This document shows positions 10,289-18,251 of a DNA stretch of 64,000 bases, piece by piece. Made by a program: the position numbers and the translations under genes. The number at the start of each line of letters is the position of its first letter. The first letter of the stretch is position 1. The notes under the pieces were generated by a model. It had not been told where the DNA came from and did no database searches. It saw only the letters and a list, made by a program, of their open reading frames with translations. Source of the DNA: Clostridium sp. C105KSO13 (lineage in GTDB: Bacteria; Bacillota; Clostridia; Lachnospirales; Lachnospiraceae). The stretch covers positions 1 to 64,000 of the forward strand of contig NZ_FBWL01000171.1 in assembly GCF_001517425.1 (NCBI RefSeq), in the 5' to 3' direction.

Positions 10289-10444
10289 ATGAATAAAGAA
10301 ACTAAATTTGAAAAATCAACAAACGTCCTACAAGATTACGCTCAAAGCAAGGATGCATATGACGGAAATATGGATTCTCCAAAACCAACAGAGCCCTTGC
10401 CTGAATCCGAGCGACCCAGAAAAGATGGCCCCGGAGGAGAGTAG
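10289..10444 (+). CDS. Small hydrophilic protein, 51 residues, unknown
   Basis: Starts at the ATG after AAAGGAGTGTGTGAAC. A longer in-frame reading from 10172 would overlap MscS and has no site. The product is very hydrophilic with no membrane segment or cysteine. It has a lysine/glutamate-rich first half (KETKFEKS...DYAQSKDAYDG) and a proline-rich tail ending RPRKDGPGGE. I do not recognise the family. It lies 46 bp after MscS and ends before a strong terminator, so it may be co-transcribed with the channel. Codon use and the site look like a real gene. Confidence 0.6.
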   Translation: MNKETKFEKSTNVLQDYAQSKDAYDGNMDSPKPTEPLPESERPRKDGPGGE

Positions 10445-10500
10445 AAAAGTATAAAGGTGGATTTCAATTTACTTTCGATTTGCTATAGTAATTATCAAAA

Positions 10501-10536
10501 ACTACTAACTTTGAAATATTAAGTTAGTAGTTTTTT
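10501..10536 (+). terminator. Rho-independent terminator after the 51-residue gene
   Basis: An 11-bp perfect stem (ACTACTAACTT, 10501-10511, with AAGTTAGTAGT, ending near 10531) followed by TTTTTT. Confidence 0.85.
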
Positions 10537-10613
10537 AATGCAGCAAAACCGAGGTTTACAAGAACAATTGCCATATTATCTTTAATACATATACTAACAG
10601 AGGGGGTGACGCT

Positions 10614-11126
10614 ATGTCTGAATCTGCAGTGGAACAAATGAGCAGAGCACCGGCCGCATATGCCGAGATAAAAGGAACAGAGAAATATCCTAAAATAAAT
10701 GGAACGGTATATTTCTTTGATGTATATGGAGGAACTCTTGTGGTGGCAGAGATTTACAGGCTGCCTGATAAACACACACAGAACATGGGAAAATTTTTTG
10801 GGTTTCATATTTGTGAAAAAAACAACTGCATAGAGGATAAGAGGGACTCCTTCAACAGTACACCAAATGATTTTAGCCCGGAGTCTGCGCAGCATCCACA
10901 TCATTTAGGGGATTTGCCGGTACTCCTCTCATGTCGGGGAACTGTCTGGCTCGAAGTGTATACCGGTAGATTCTTTCCTGAGCAGGTGATTGGCAGGACT
11001 GTAGAAATTCACGAAGATCCCGATGATTTCAGGACCCAGCCTCATGGTAATGCCGGGGAAAGAATAGCATGTGGAGAAATAAAAGTTTGGGGAGCCCAGT
11101 TTAAATTATGCCTATTAGGCCTATAG
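10614..11126 (+). CDS. Cu/Zn superoxide dismutase family protein with altered metal ligands
   Basis: 170 residues. The last 130 match the SodC fold: KINGTVYFFDVYGGTLVVAEI, FFGFHICEKNNC, HPHHLGDLPVL, VIGRTVEIHEDPDDF and GNAGERIACGEI. In classical enzymes the copper ligands lie in H-x-H, a bridging His and a late His. Here the H-x-H box reads H-x-C, and the bridging His position (normally HxNP) reads DFSP. The two other zinc histidines, the zinc aspartate and the late His are kept. No signal peptide is seen, so it is probably cytoplasmic. The start follows GAGGGGGTG. Dismutase activity is doubtful. It may be a zinc-only or structural relative. Confidence 0.75.
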   Translation: MSESAVEQMSRAPAAYAEIKGTEKYPKINGTVYFFDVYGGTLVVAEIYRLPDKHTQNMGKFFGFHICEKNNCIEDKRDSFNSTPNDFSPESAQHPHHLGDLPVLLSCRGTVWLEVYTGRFFPEQVIGRTVEIHEDPDDFRTQPHGNAGERIACGEIKVWGAQFKLCLLGL

Positions 11127-11135
11127 AGGGCATCA

Positions 11136-11183
11136 AAAAAGCCGCAATCCTTTATGTGTAAACACTGGGTTTGCGGCTTTTTT
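11136..11183 (+). terminator. Terminator of the SOD-like gene
   Basis: AAAAAAGCCGCAA pairs with TTGCGGCTTTTTT (11171-11183) around a 22-nt loop. The symmetric A- and T-runs mean it could also stop minus-strand transcription from the two tRNA genes. Confidence 0.85.
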
Positions 11184-11188
11184 CATTA

Positions 11189-11261
11189 AGCTGAAAATCG
11201 GACTTGAACCGACGACCCCTTCATTACGAGTGAAGTGCTCTACCAACTGAGCTATTTCAGC
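11189..11261 (-). tRNA. tRNA-Thr (anticodon CGT)
   Basis: Reading the minus strand, a full cloverleaf can be drawn. It has a 7-bp acceptor stem GCTGAAA/TTTCAGC, a 4-bp D stem GCTC/GAGC, an anticodon stem CTTCA/TGAAG with loop CTCGTAA, and a T arm with loop TTCAAGT. The anticodon is CGT, which reads ACG. CCA is not encoded. Confidence 0.93.
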
Positions 11262-11372
11262 CTATGGTCCAAAAGACGAACCTTTGTTATTATATCTCTT
11301 TCCCAGGAGAATTTCAACCACTTTTTTACTTTTATCCTGAGCCATTCTGAGCCCTTTCTTTGAATCAACAAT

Positions 11373-11445
11373 TGGAGTATACGGGATTCGAACCCGTGGC
11401 CTCAACAATGCGAATGTTGCGCGCTCCCAACTGCGCCAATACCCC
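11373..11445 (-). tRNA. tRNA-Ala (anticodon CGC)
   Basis: Minus-strand cloverleaf with acceptor stem GGGGTAT/ATACTCC, D stem GCGC/GCGC, anticodon stem CAACA/TGTTG with loop TTCGCAT and T loop TTCGAAT. Position 3 pairs G with U at 70, the alanine identity element, which supports the CGC anticodon call. It lies 111 bp upstream of tRNA-Thr on the same strand. CCA is not encoded. Confidence 0.92.
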
Positions 11446-11789
11446 ATAAAAAGAGTATATCACTATAGATACAAAAATCAACAAAAATGTTGAAGAAAAA
11501 TATTTCGATATGGTAAATATTACCATTGTATCACATGGAAGTTAGATATATACTAAAACACGTGGGAATTTTAGTACGGGCTATAATAGATGATTTATAA
11601 GTTTGGAGGGGCATCTTGAAAATCAAGATGCCCTTCCTGTATAAAAACAAATATTTAAATAGAAGGAGCGGGATTTCACCGGCTTTTTTCTCTCTACTGT
11701 GGAATAGCCGTTTCTCGGTAGATGTGGCATTGACAAAGAATAAGGTTAATTGTAAACTGGTGATAAATGGATAAGGAGGAGAAGGGCAT
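11446..11789. other. Intergenic region with hairpin and promoter
   Basis: Apart from the minus-strand tRNA promoter it must contain, this stretch holds an 11-bp hairpin (GGGCATCTTGA 11609-11619 with TCAAGATGCCC 11623-11633) and the promoter at 11730-11758. No convincing ORF was seen. Confidence 0.55.
11730..11758 (+). promoter_or_regulatory. Promoter for the hydroxyacid dehydrogenase gene
   Basis: TTGACA (11730-11735), 17-bp spacer, TAAACT (11753-11758), 31 bp upstream of the gene start. Confidence 0.6.
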
Positions 11790-12650
11790 ATGAAAAAAAT
11801 TGGATTTATTGGATTGGGAATTATGGGAAAGTCGATGGCACGCAATTTAATGAAGGCAGGCTATGAGCTGCATATTTATGCCAGAAATAGAGCGAAGGTA
11901 GAAGATGTGATAGGGGAAGGAGCTTTTTTCCATGACAGTATTGCCGGTTGTATTCCGGGATGTGAAGCTGTGATTACGATTGTAGGCTTTCCAAAGGACG
12001 TAGAGGAAGTATACTTTGATTCCGGCAATATTCTGGATAGTGCGGACGAGGGAGCATATCTAATCGACATGACAACCACCAGTCCTCAGATAGCGGAAAA
12101 GATTTATGAGGAAGGAAAGAAAAAAGGATTTCATGTGCTGGATGCCCCTGTGACGGGTGGAGATGTCGGTGCCAGAGAAGGTACTTTGTCTATCCTTGTG
12201 GGAGGAGACGAGGCGGATTATGAGTCTTGCATACCGTTGTTTGAGGCAATGGGTACTAATATCAACTATCAGGGAAAGGCGGGATGCGGACAGCACTGTA
12301 AGCTGGCAAATCAGATTATGATTGCGGGAGCGATTTCGGGGGTCTGCGAAGCTCTTACTTATGCGAAAGCCAAAGGGCTTAATTTAGAGACAGTTTTGAA
12401 ATCGGTTTCTACAGGTGCGGCCGGAAGCAAGCAGCTTGATACATTCGGACCTAAGATTCTGAAGGAAGATTATGCTCCGGGGTTTTTTATGAAACACTTT
12501 ATTAAAGATATGAAACTGGCACTGATTGAGGCAAATATAAGTGAGCTGGATTTGGGTGTGCTCAGCCAGGTACTTGCCAGTTATGAAGAACTGGAGGCAA
12601 AAGGGTGCGGTGATCTGGGCACACAGGCGCTCATGAAATATTACAATTAA
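11790..12650 (+). CDS. NAD(P)-dependent beta-hydroxyacid dehydrogenase (GarR/3-hydroxyisobutyrate type)
   Basis: 286 residues, the family's usual length. The N-terminal Rossmann fold starts IGFIGLGIMGKSMARNL, with the GxGxxG nucleotide-binding pattern. The substrate-binding motif DAPVTGGDVGAREGTLSILVGG and the catalytic-lysine segment GCGQHCKLANQ (Lys about 171) are intact. A C-terminal all-helical domain follows. The family includes tartronate semialdehyde reductase and 3-hydroxyisobutyrate dehydrogenase, and the exact substrate cannot be read from sequence. The start follows AAGGAGGAG. The next gene, mgsA, lies about 50 bp downstream and probably belongs to the same transcript. Confidence 0.9.
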   Translation: MKKIGFIGLGIMGKSMARNLMKAGYELHIYARNRAKVEDVIGEGAFFHDSIAGCIPGCEAVITIVGFPKDVEEVYFDSGNILDSADEGAYLIDMTTTSPQIAEKIYEEGKKKGFHVLDAPVTGGDVGAREGTLSILVGGDEADYESCIPLFEAMGTNINYQGKAGCGQHCKLANQIMIAGAISGVCEALTYAKAKGLNLETVLKSVSTGAAGSKQLDTFGPKILKEDYAPGFFMKHFIKDMKLALIEANISELDLGVLSQVLASYEELEAKGCGDLGTQALMKYYN

Positions 12651-12698
12651 TCATATGTTGACGGGAATAAGAAGATGCAAAGTAGTGGAGGTAATACA

Positions 12699-13175
12699 AT
12701 GTTAGAAGATGATTATGTAGCAGTTGAAATCGGAAAAGCGAAGCATATCGCACTGGTGGCTCATGATGGTAAGAAGAAGGAAATTGTAAACTGGTGTGAC
12801 AGAAATAAAGATATATTAAAAGGACATTTTCTGTGTGGGACAGGAACGACAGCCAAGCTGATTTCTGAAAAGACAGGACTGCCGGTAAAAGGATACTGCA
12901 GCGGGCCTCTCGGAGGAGACCAGCAGATTGGGGCAAAGATTGTGGAGGGACAAGTAGATTTTATGATTTTTCTTTGGGATCCATTAGAGGCGCAGCCTCA
13001 TGATCCTGATGTGAAAGCCCTGCTCAGAATTGCGGTTGTATATGATATTCCTATTGCAAATAACCTGGCAACTGCAGACTTTATGTTAAACTCTGTATAT
13101 ATGAATGAGTCATACAGCAGACAGATAGAAAATTTCAATAAGACGATACATGACAGAGTTAAAAAGATGAAATGA
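12699..13175 (+). CDS. mgsA: Methylglyoxal synthase
   Basis: 158 residues from the ATG after TAGTGGAGGTAATACA. An upstream in-frame ATG at 12675 has no site. Converts dihydroxyacetone phosphate to methylglyoxal plus phosphate, a bypass of lower glycolysis when phosphate is scarce. Family blocks are intact: HIALVAHDGKKKEIV, GTGTTAKLI, SGPLGGDQQIGA and FLWDPLEAQPHDPDVKALLR, containing the active-site aspartates and the phosphate-binding residues. It follows the hydroxyacid dehydrogenase, which might help handle related aldehydes, although that link is only inferred. Confidence 0.96.
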   Translation: MLEDDYVAVEIGKAKHIALVAHDGKKKEIVNWCDRNKDILKGHFLCGTGTTAKLISEKTGLPVKGYCSGPLGGDQQIGAKIVEGQVDFMIFLWDPLEAQPHDPDVKALLRIAVVYDIPIANNLATADFMLNSVYMNESYSRQIENFNKTIHDRVKKMK

Positions 13176-13176
13176 A

Positions 13177-13211
13177 AAGGGATTGTGCAAAATATTTTGC
13201 ACAATCCCTTA
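13177..13211. terminator. Bidirectional terminator between mgsA and the proline racemase gene
   Basis: AAGGGATTGTGCAAAA pairs with TTTTGCACAATCCCTT, a 16-bp near-perfect stem between convergent genes. Confidence 0.8.
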
Positions 13212-13222
13212 AACTTTGTTAT

Positions 13223-14257
13223 TTAGCCTACTTCGAAGCCATATTTTAATGGGTCTGTAGGATCGATCAGGTAAGTAGCTACGCCGGTTAAGTAGGCGCT
13301 TCCGGTAATCATTGGAATGACGGCATCATAATCCCCGACTTTTGTTGTCTCTTTGATTCTACCTTTGAATCGTGTTCCGATGAAGCTTTCATAGATAAAC
13401 TCTTCACCTACACCGATTTCTCCCCAGTGGTGTAATGTGGCAAGTTTTGCGCTTGTACCTGTTCCACAAGGGGAACGATCTGCCATAGCATCGCCGAAAA
13501 TGACTACATTTCTCATGTTAGCTTTGTCTGGATTCGGAGTAGGGCCATAGAATTCAACCAGATCAACACTTGTAATGTCAAGCAGAGGATGTTGGATAGG
13601 AATCTCCTTGTTAATTACATCAAGCATTTTCATCCCCAGTTTCTGGAACTCAGGTGTTGTCTTTGCATTGATGTCTGACATTCCGATTTTTGTTGTGTCG
13701 ACTAAGGCGAAGAAACTTCCACCGAAGGAAATGGTAAAAGGAATTTCTTTTCCGTCAATTGTTACAGAAAGATTTTCTTTGTAAACGAAAGCGGGTACGT
13801 TTGTCAATGTTACAGACTCTACCTTGCCGTCTTTTACAATTGCATCTGTGTGGATCAATCCGGCAGGAGCTTCCAGAACTACATGATTGACTCCTTCTTT
13901 AGCTTCCTTAAGCCCTGCTTCCAAAATGACTGTTACGCTTCCGATTGTACAGTGTCCGCACATGTTCAGATATCCGCCTGTATCCATGAAGATTACCCCA
14001 AAATCTGCTTCTTTGTTGACAGGCTCGCAGAGGAATGCGCCAAACATATCATGATGTCCTCTTGGCTCGAACATAAGAGCTGTACGGATGTGATCGTAGT
14101 TTTTAATCATCCAGTTTTTCTTTTCAATCATCGTTGCACCTTCCGGTTCCGGAGCACCGCCGATTACTACACGGCAGAATTCTCCGACGGTATGAGCATC
14201 TACAACCTGTAATGCAGCCTCAAACCGGCCGAAATTAACATTTGATTTTAATTCCAT
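13223..14257 (-). CDS. Proline racemase / hydroxyproline epimerase family enzyme
   Basis: 344 residues from the ATG after AAGGGAGGAATTTAGAA. A longer reading to 14320 lacks a site. This family inverts proline or hydroxyproline by a two-base mechanism using two cysteines. Both are present: MCGHCTIG (first cysteine) and DRSPCGTGTSAK (second). This favours racemase/epimerase rather than the trans-3-hydroxyproline dehydratase subgroup, where the first position is Ser/Thr. In Stickland-fermenting clostridia PrdF feeds D-proline to proline reductase, but no prd genes are adjacent. The substrate could equally be 4-hydroxyproline. It is transcribed alone. Confidence 0.88.
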   Translation of the reverse strand: MELKSNVNFGRFEAALQVVDAHTVGEFCRVVIGGAPEPEGATMIEKKNWMIKNYDHIRTALMFEPRGHHDMFGAFLCEPVNKEADFGVIFMDTGGYLNMCGHCTIGSVTVILEAGLKEAKEGVNHVVLEAPAGLIHTDAIVKDGKVESVTLTNVPAFVYKENLSVTIDGKEIPFTISFGGSFFALVDTTKIGMSDINAKTTPEFQKLGMKMLDVINKEIPIQHPLLDITSVDLVEFYGPTPNPDKANMRNVVIFGDAMADRSPCGTGTSAKLATLHHWGEIGVGEEFIYESFIGTRFKGRIKETTKVGDYDAVIPMITGSAYLTGVATYLIDPTDPLKYGFEVG

Positions 14258-14463
14258 TTCTAAATTCCTCCCTTGATTGTAAAACCTCTCTGAACTACCG
14301 AATTGTCTTTTAATTAACAATTAGTACGCGGTCTAGAACCTTGTTCAGTTTATAATACTATTATAAGTGCTAATCTCTCTAAAATCAAGGGATTTGAGTA
14401 GATAAAAAAGTTGCAATAAGATGGGTTTCAATTTCCGCTCATTATATAACACTTTAGCTGTGC

Positions 14464-14535
14464 TGTACTAAAAATTTAATATTGGATTGTTAAAAATTAA
14501 TAAAGGAGTTGTAAAGGCGTAAGTTTTTTAGTACA
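14464..14535. repeat. 11-bp inverted repeat flanking and overlapping a promoter
   Basis: TGTACTAAAAA (14464-14474) and its exact complement TTTTTAGTACA (14525-14535) are 50 bp apart. The right copy overlaps the -10 box at 14532-14537. Paired operator half-sites for an unidentified regulator are one reading. No regulator gene is adjacent. Confidence 0.45.
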
Positions 14536-14537
14536 AT
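14509..14537 (+). promoter_or_regulatory. Promoter for the EF-G-like gene
   Basis: TTGTAA (14509-14514), 17-bp spacer, TACAAT (14532-14537), 75 bp upstream of the start codon. Confidence 0.55.
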
Positions 14538-14612
14538 ATACACATAACTCGTGTGCGCAAACAGTACAGCAGGGAGGTGCACATAATAAACGACATACAA
14601 GGAGGCAGCAGC

Positions 14613-16688
14613 ATGAAGGTTTACAGGACAGACGAAATTAGAAATGTGGTATTGCTTGGTCATGGAGGATGCGGCAAGACAAGTCTTGCAGAGGCAATGT
14701 TGTATGTATCGGGGACAACGAACCGTATGGGAAAAGTTTCTGATTCTAATACGGTCAGTGATTTTGATAAAGAAGAGCAGAGGCGCGGTTTCTCTATCAG
14801 CACATCACTCATTCCAATTGAATGGGAAAAAGCTAAAATCAACATTCTGGATACTCCGGGATATTTTGACTTTGTCGGAGAAGTGGAGGAGGCAGTCAGT
14901 GCCGCGGATGCAGCGGTTATTGTGGTTTCAGGGAAAGCAGGGGTTCAGGTTGGCACTGATAAGGCATGGGAGCTCTGTGAAAAGTATAACCTTCCCCGTA
15001 TGGTTTATGTGACTGAGATGGATGTGGATGATGCCAGCTTCAGGCAGGTGGTGGCGGACTTGACGGAGAAGTACGGAAAGAAGATTGCGCCTCATTTTCA
15101 GCCCATCCGTGAGAATGAAAAGCTGGTCGGCTATATCAATGTAATTAAGAACGCAGGAAGAAGATACACAGGAACAGGACAGAGGGAAGAGTGCGAAATA
15201 CCTGATTATTGCCTTCCAAATCTACAGATTTTGCGGGACTCACTGATGGAAGCAGTGGCGGAGACCAGTGAAGAGTTCATGGAGAGATATTTTGCAGGAG
15301 AAGAGTTTTCTGTTGAGGAAATCCGTTCTGCAATGCGCACAGAGGTTATGGACGGCGATATTGTTCCGGTAGCAATGGGGGCGAATCCACAGGCCCAGGG
15401 GGTATCAAATCTGTTATCGGACATTGTCAGATTTTTCCCCAGTCCTGACAAGAGGAAATGTGCGGGAATTAACAGAGTTACGAATAATATATTTGAGGCG
15501 GACTTTGACTTTTCCAAGGCCAAGACCGGATATGTATTTAAGACCATGGTCGATCCGTTTATTGGTAAATATTCATTTATTAAGGTGTGCTCCGGTGTGT
15601 TCAAAGGTGAGGATGTTCTTTACAATGCAGATACGGATGCGGAGGAAAAGCCGGGTAAACTTTTCACAATGTGTGGCAATAAGCCAACAGAAGTGGAAGA
15701 GCTGTTTGCAGGAGACATTGGCGCTGTGGCTAAGCTTTCCGGCACAAGAACCGGAGATACATTGTCTACAAAAGGGACGCCTGTTTCTTATGCAAAGACA
15801 GAATATTCAGCTCCCTACACATATATGAAATATACGGTAAAGACAAAGGGAGATGAAGATAAAGTGTCCCAGGCTCTTGCCCGTATGATGGCGGAGGACG
15901 TGACTTTAAAAGCTGTAAATGACGGTGAGAACCGCCAGTCTTTACTTTATGGTATGGGGGACCAGCATCTGGAGATTGCGGCCAGCAAGCTTGCATCCAG
16001 GTACAAAGTTGAGATTAATCTGGAGATGCCGAAGGTGGCATTTAGGGAGACTATCCGCAAGAAGTCTGATGTAGATACAAAATATAAGAAACAGTCCGGC
16101 GGGCACGGACAGTATGGTCACGTCAAGATGAGATTTGAGCCTTCCGGTGACCTGGAGACTCCTTATGTATTTGAAGAACAGGTTGTGGGAGGAGCTGTGC
16201 CTAAAAATTACTTTCCGGCAGTTGAAAAAGGTCTGCAGGACTCTGTGGTTAAAGGTCCGCTTGCAGGATACCCGGTGGTAGGTGTGAAGGCGGTTCTTTA
16301 CGACGGATCTTATCACCCGGTTGATTCTTCTGAGATGGCATTTAAAACGGCTACCGTCCAGGCTTTTAAGAAGGGCTTTATGGAGGCGGGCCCTGTTCTT
16401 CTAGAGCCGATTGCCAACCTTAAGGTGACTGTGCCGGATGAGTATACGGGAGATGTCATGGGTGATCTGAATAAACGCCGCGGGCGGGTGCTGGGTATGA
16501 ATCCGTCATCAGAAGGCAGGCAGGTAATTGAAGCAGATATTCCGATGACAGAGTTGTTTGGATATTGTACAGCACTGCGTTCCATGACTGGTGGCAGTGG
16601 CACATATGCGTATGAATTCGCAAGGTATGAACAGGCACCTGCAGATGTACAGAAAAAAGAAATTGCGGCAAGGGCTGCGGAAGAATAG
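14613..16688 (+). CDS. Elongation factor G-like translational GTPase (EF-G paralogue)
   Basis: 691 residues from the ATG after ACAAGGAGGCAGCAGC. An earlier ATG at 14553 has a weaker context. The domain order is that of EF-G: GTPase with P-loop GHGGCGKT (16-23) and DTPG (80-83), a beta-barrel, then domains III-V with GGHGQYGHVKMRFEP and a C-terminal GSGTYAYEF block. The G4 motif, NKxD in nearly all GTPases, reads TEMD (134-137), and several switch positions (QRRGFSI instead of RGITI) also differ. It is therefore a divergent paralogue, not the housekeeping FusA. The role is unknown. Divergent EF-Gs have been linked to ribosome recycling or target protection in other bacteria. Confidence 0.88.
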   Translation: MKVYRTDEIRNVVLLGHGGCGKTSLAEAMLYVSGTTNRMGKVSDSNTVSDFDKEEQRRGFSISTSLIPIEWEKAKINILDTPGYFDFVGEVEEAVSAADAAVIVVSGKAGVQVGTDKAWELCEKYNLPRMVYVTEMDVDDASFRQVVADLTEKYGKKIAPHFQPIRENEKLVGYINVIKNAGRRYTGTGQREECEIPDYCLPNLQILRDSLMEAVAETSEEFMERYFAGEEFSVEEIRSAMRTEVMDGDIVPVAMGANPQAQGVSNLLSDIVRFFPSPDKRKCAGINRVTNNIFEADFDFSKAKTGYVFKTMVDPFIGKYSFIKVCSGVFKGEDVLYNADTDAEEKPGKLFTMCGNKPTEVEELFAGDIGAVAKLSGTRTGDTLSTKGTPVSYAKTEYSAPYTYMKYTVKTKGDEDKVSQALARMMAEDVTLKAVNDGENRQSLLYGMGDQHLEIAASKLASRYKVEINLEMPKVAFRETIRKKSDVDTKYKKQSGGHGQYGHVKMRFEPSGDLETPYVFEEQVVGGAVPKNYFPAVEKGLQDSVVKGPLAGYPVVGVKAVLYDGSYHPVDSSEMAFKTATVQAFKKGFMEAGPVLLEPIANLKVTVPDEYTGDVMGDLNKRRGRVLGMNPSSEGRQVIEADIPMTELFGYCTALRSMTGGSGTYAYEFARYEQAPADVQKKEIAARAAEE

Positions 16689-16707
16689 AAGTGTAGAAAA
16701 AGATAAC

Positions 16708-16764
16708 AGCGGTCTGTGAGGAAGTTGGTTTGAAATTTCCGGTACAGGCCGCTGCTTTAGTTTT
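16708..16764 (+). terminator. Terminator of the EF-G-like gene
   Basis: CAGCGGTCTGT (16708-16718) pairs with ACAGGCCGCTG (16745-16755), 11 bp with one wobble, followed by a T-rich run. Confidence 0.7.
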
Positions 16765-16882
16765 TATACTGAAAGAAGCAATTGATGCAAAGTGATTGTA
16801 GTTTCGCTACAAAGGTGTTATAGTTACTTTACCATTGAGTAGAAGTGGTAATAAACAAATGGATGAAGTTGAGGGAAGATGA

Positions 16883-18241
16883 ATGAAAATAGTCATTATT
16901 GGAGATGGCAAAGTCGGTTATAAACTGGCTCAGGAACTCTCTGCAGAGAATTATGACATTGTCATGATTGACAGTAATGAAAAGAAGCTTCGAGAAGCTA
17001 TTGACAAGCTGGATATTATTTGTGTGACCGGTGACGGCGGAAGCGTAGAGGTTCAAAAGGAGGCAGACGTGCCCCACGCGGAGCTTGTGATTGCGTGTAC
17101 TTCCATGGATGAATGTAATATGCTGGACTGTCTGATTGCAAGGAGTCTCGGTGCAAAGCACACGATTGCCAGGGTGCGAAACCCAATTTATTACCGTCAG
17201 ATCGATCTTTTGAAGGAGGATCTGCATCTGAGCATGGCGGTAAATCCCGAACTGGCTGTCGCAGGAGAGATAGGACGTCTTTTGGTGTTTCCGGATGCAA
17301 GCAAAATCGAAACGTTTGTAAAAGGAAGAGTGAATCTGGTTGAATTTCCGGTCACTCAGGACAGCCGTCTTGTGGGAATGTCCCTGTTGGAGATATATAG
17401 CAAGTTCCAGATTAAAATGCTTGTCTGTGCGGTAAAGAGCGGTGATAAGGTCATGATTCCCGGAGGAGATTATGTGATTCGCGGGGGAGACCGCCTGCAC
17501 ATAGCAGTTTCTCAGGCAAATACTGAAGTATTTTTTAAGCTTTTGAAGCGAAAGAAGAATAAGGTAAGGAAAGTCGTAATCTGCGGAGGCGGACGTGTCA
17601 GTTACTATCTTGGACGCCAGTTATGTAAAATAGGAATGCAGGTAAAAGTTATAGAAAAGTCAGAGGAAAGATGCGAAGAGCTCTGCGAACTCCTTCCTGA
17701 TGCCATCATTATTAACGGAGATGCTTCGGATCATGATCTGCTTCTGGAAGAAAATGTACAGGAGGCAGATGCCGTGGTCGCATTGACCGGAAAGGATGAG
17801 GAAAACATCATTATGTCGTTGTTTGCAAAAGGCCAGGGTGTACCTAAAGTTATAGTCAAAGTTAATGAGGACAGACGGGCAAAGATGGTAGAGGAATTTG
17901 GTATTGACAGTATTGTTTCTGTTAAGGCCGTGACGGCAGATGCAATCCTCAGATATGTACGTGCAAGGGGGAATTCAAGAAGCAGCGCTAACATTGAGAG
18001 TTTATACCAGCTTGTGGGAGGACGGGTTGAGGCCCTGGAGTTCATTGTGAAGTCTGAGACCGAATATACAAATATTCCGCTTAAAGAACTGCCTCTGAAA
18101 GCAAATAACCTGATTGCTTGTATTGCCAGAAAGCGTAAAATCATCATACCGGGAGGTAATGACTGCATTCAGGCTGGGGACAGTGTGATTGTTATAACGA
18201 TGGAAAGGCAAACACAAGATATTCGGGATATATTGTTGTAG
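16883..18241 (+). CDS. trkA: Trk potassium uptake regulatory protein TrkA
   Basis: 452 residues made of two tandem RCK units, each an NAD-binding Rossmann domain plus a TrkA_C domain. The first begins MKIVIIGDGKVGYKLAQEL and the second KVVICGGGRVSYYLGRQL (about residue 228). Both glycine motifs and the acidic residue ending beta-2 are present. It is a peripheral cytoplasmic ring that gates the TrkH channel in response to nucleotides. The start follows GAGGGAAG. trkH begins 10 bp downstream, so the two are co-transcribed. Confidence 0.96.
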   Translation: MKIVIIGDGKVGYKLAQELSAENYDIVMIDSNEKKLREAIDKLDIICVTGDGGSVEVQKEADVPHAELVIACTSMDECNMLDCLIARSLGAKHTIARVRNPIYYRQIDLLKEDLHLSMAVNPELAVAGEIGRLLVFPDASKIETFVKGRVNLVEFPVTQDSRLVGMSLLEIYSKFQIKMLVCAVKSGDKVMIPGGDYVIRGGDRLHIAVSQANTEVFFKLLKRKKNKVRKVVICGGGRVSYYLGRQLCKIGMQVKVIEKSEERCEELCELLPDAIIINGDASDHDLLLEENVQEADAVVALTGKDEENIIMSLFAKGQGVPKVIVKVNEDRRAKMVEEFGIDSIVSVKAVTADAILRYVRARGNSRSSANIESLYQLVGGRVEALEFIVKSETEYTNIPLKELPLKANNLIACIARKRKIIIPGGNDCIQAGDSVIVITMERQTQDIRDILL

Positions 18242-18251
18242 GGGTGAGTAG

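Noticed and set aside
10172-10444. 90-residue ORF overlapping the MscS gene
   Set aside because: The first 39 codons overlap MscS in another frame and have no ribosome binding site; the 51-residue gene from 10289 explains the frame.
11628-11774. 48-codon plus-strand ORF before the hydroxyacid dehydrogenase gene
   Set aside because: Its ATG lies in the stem of a hairpin, has no ribosome binding site, and the frame runs through the predicted promoter.
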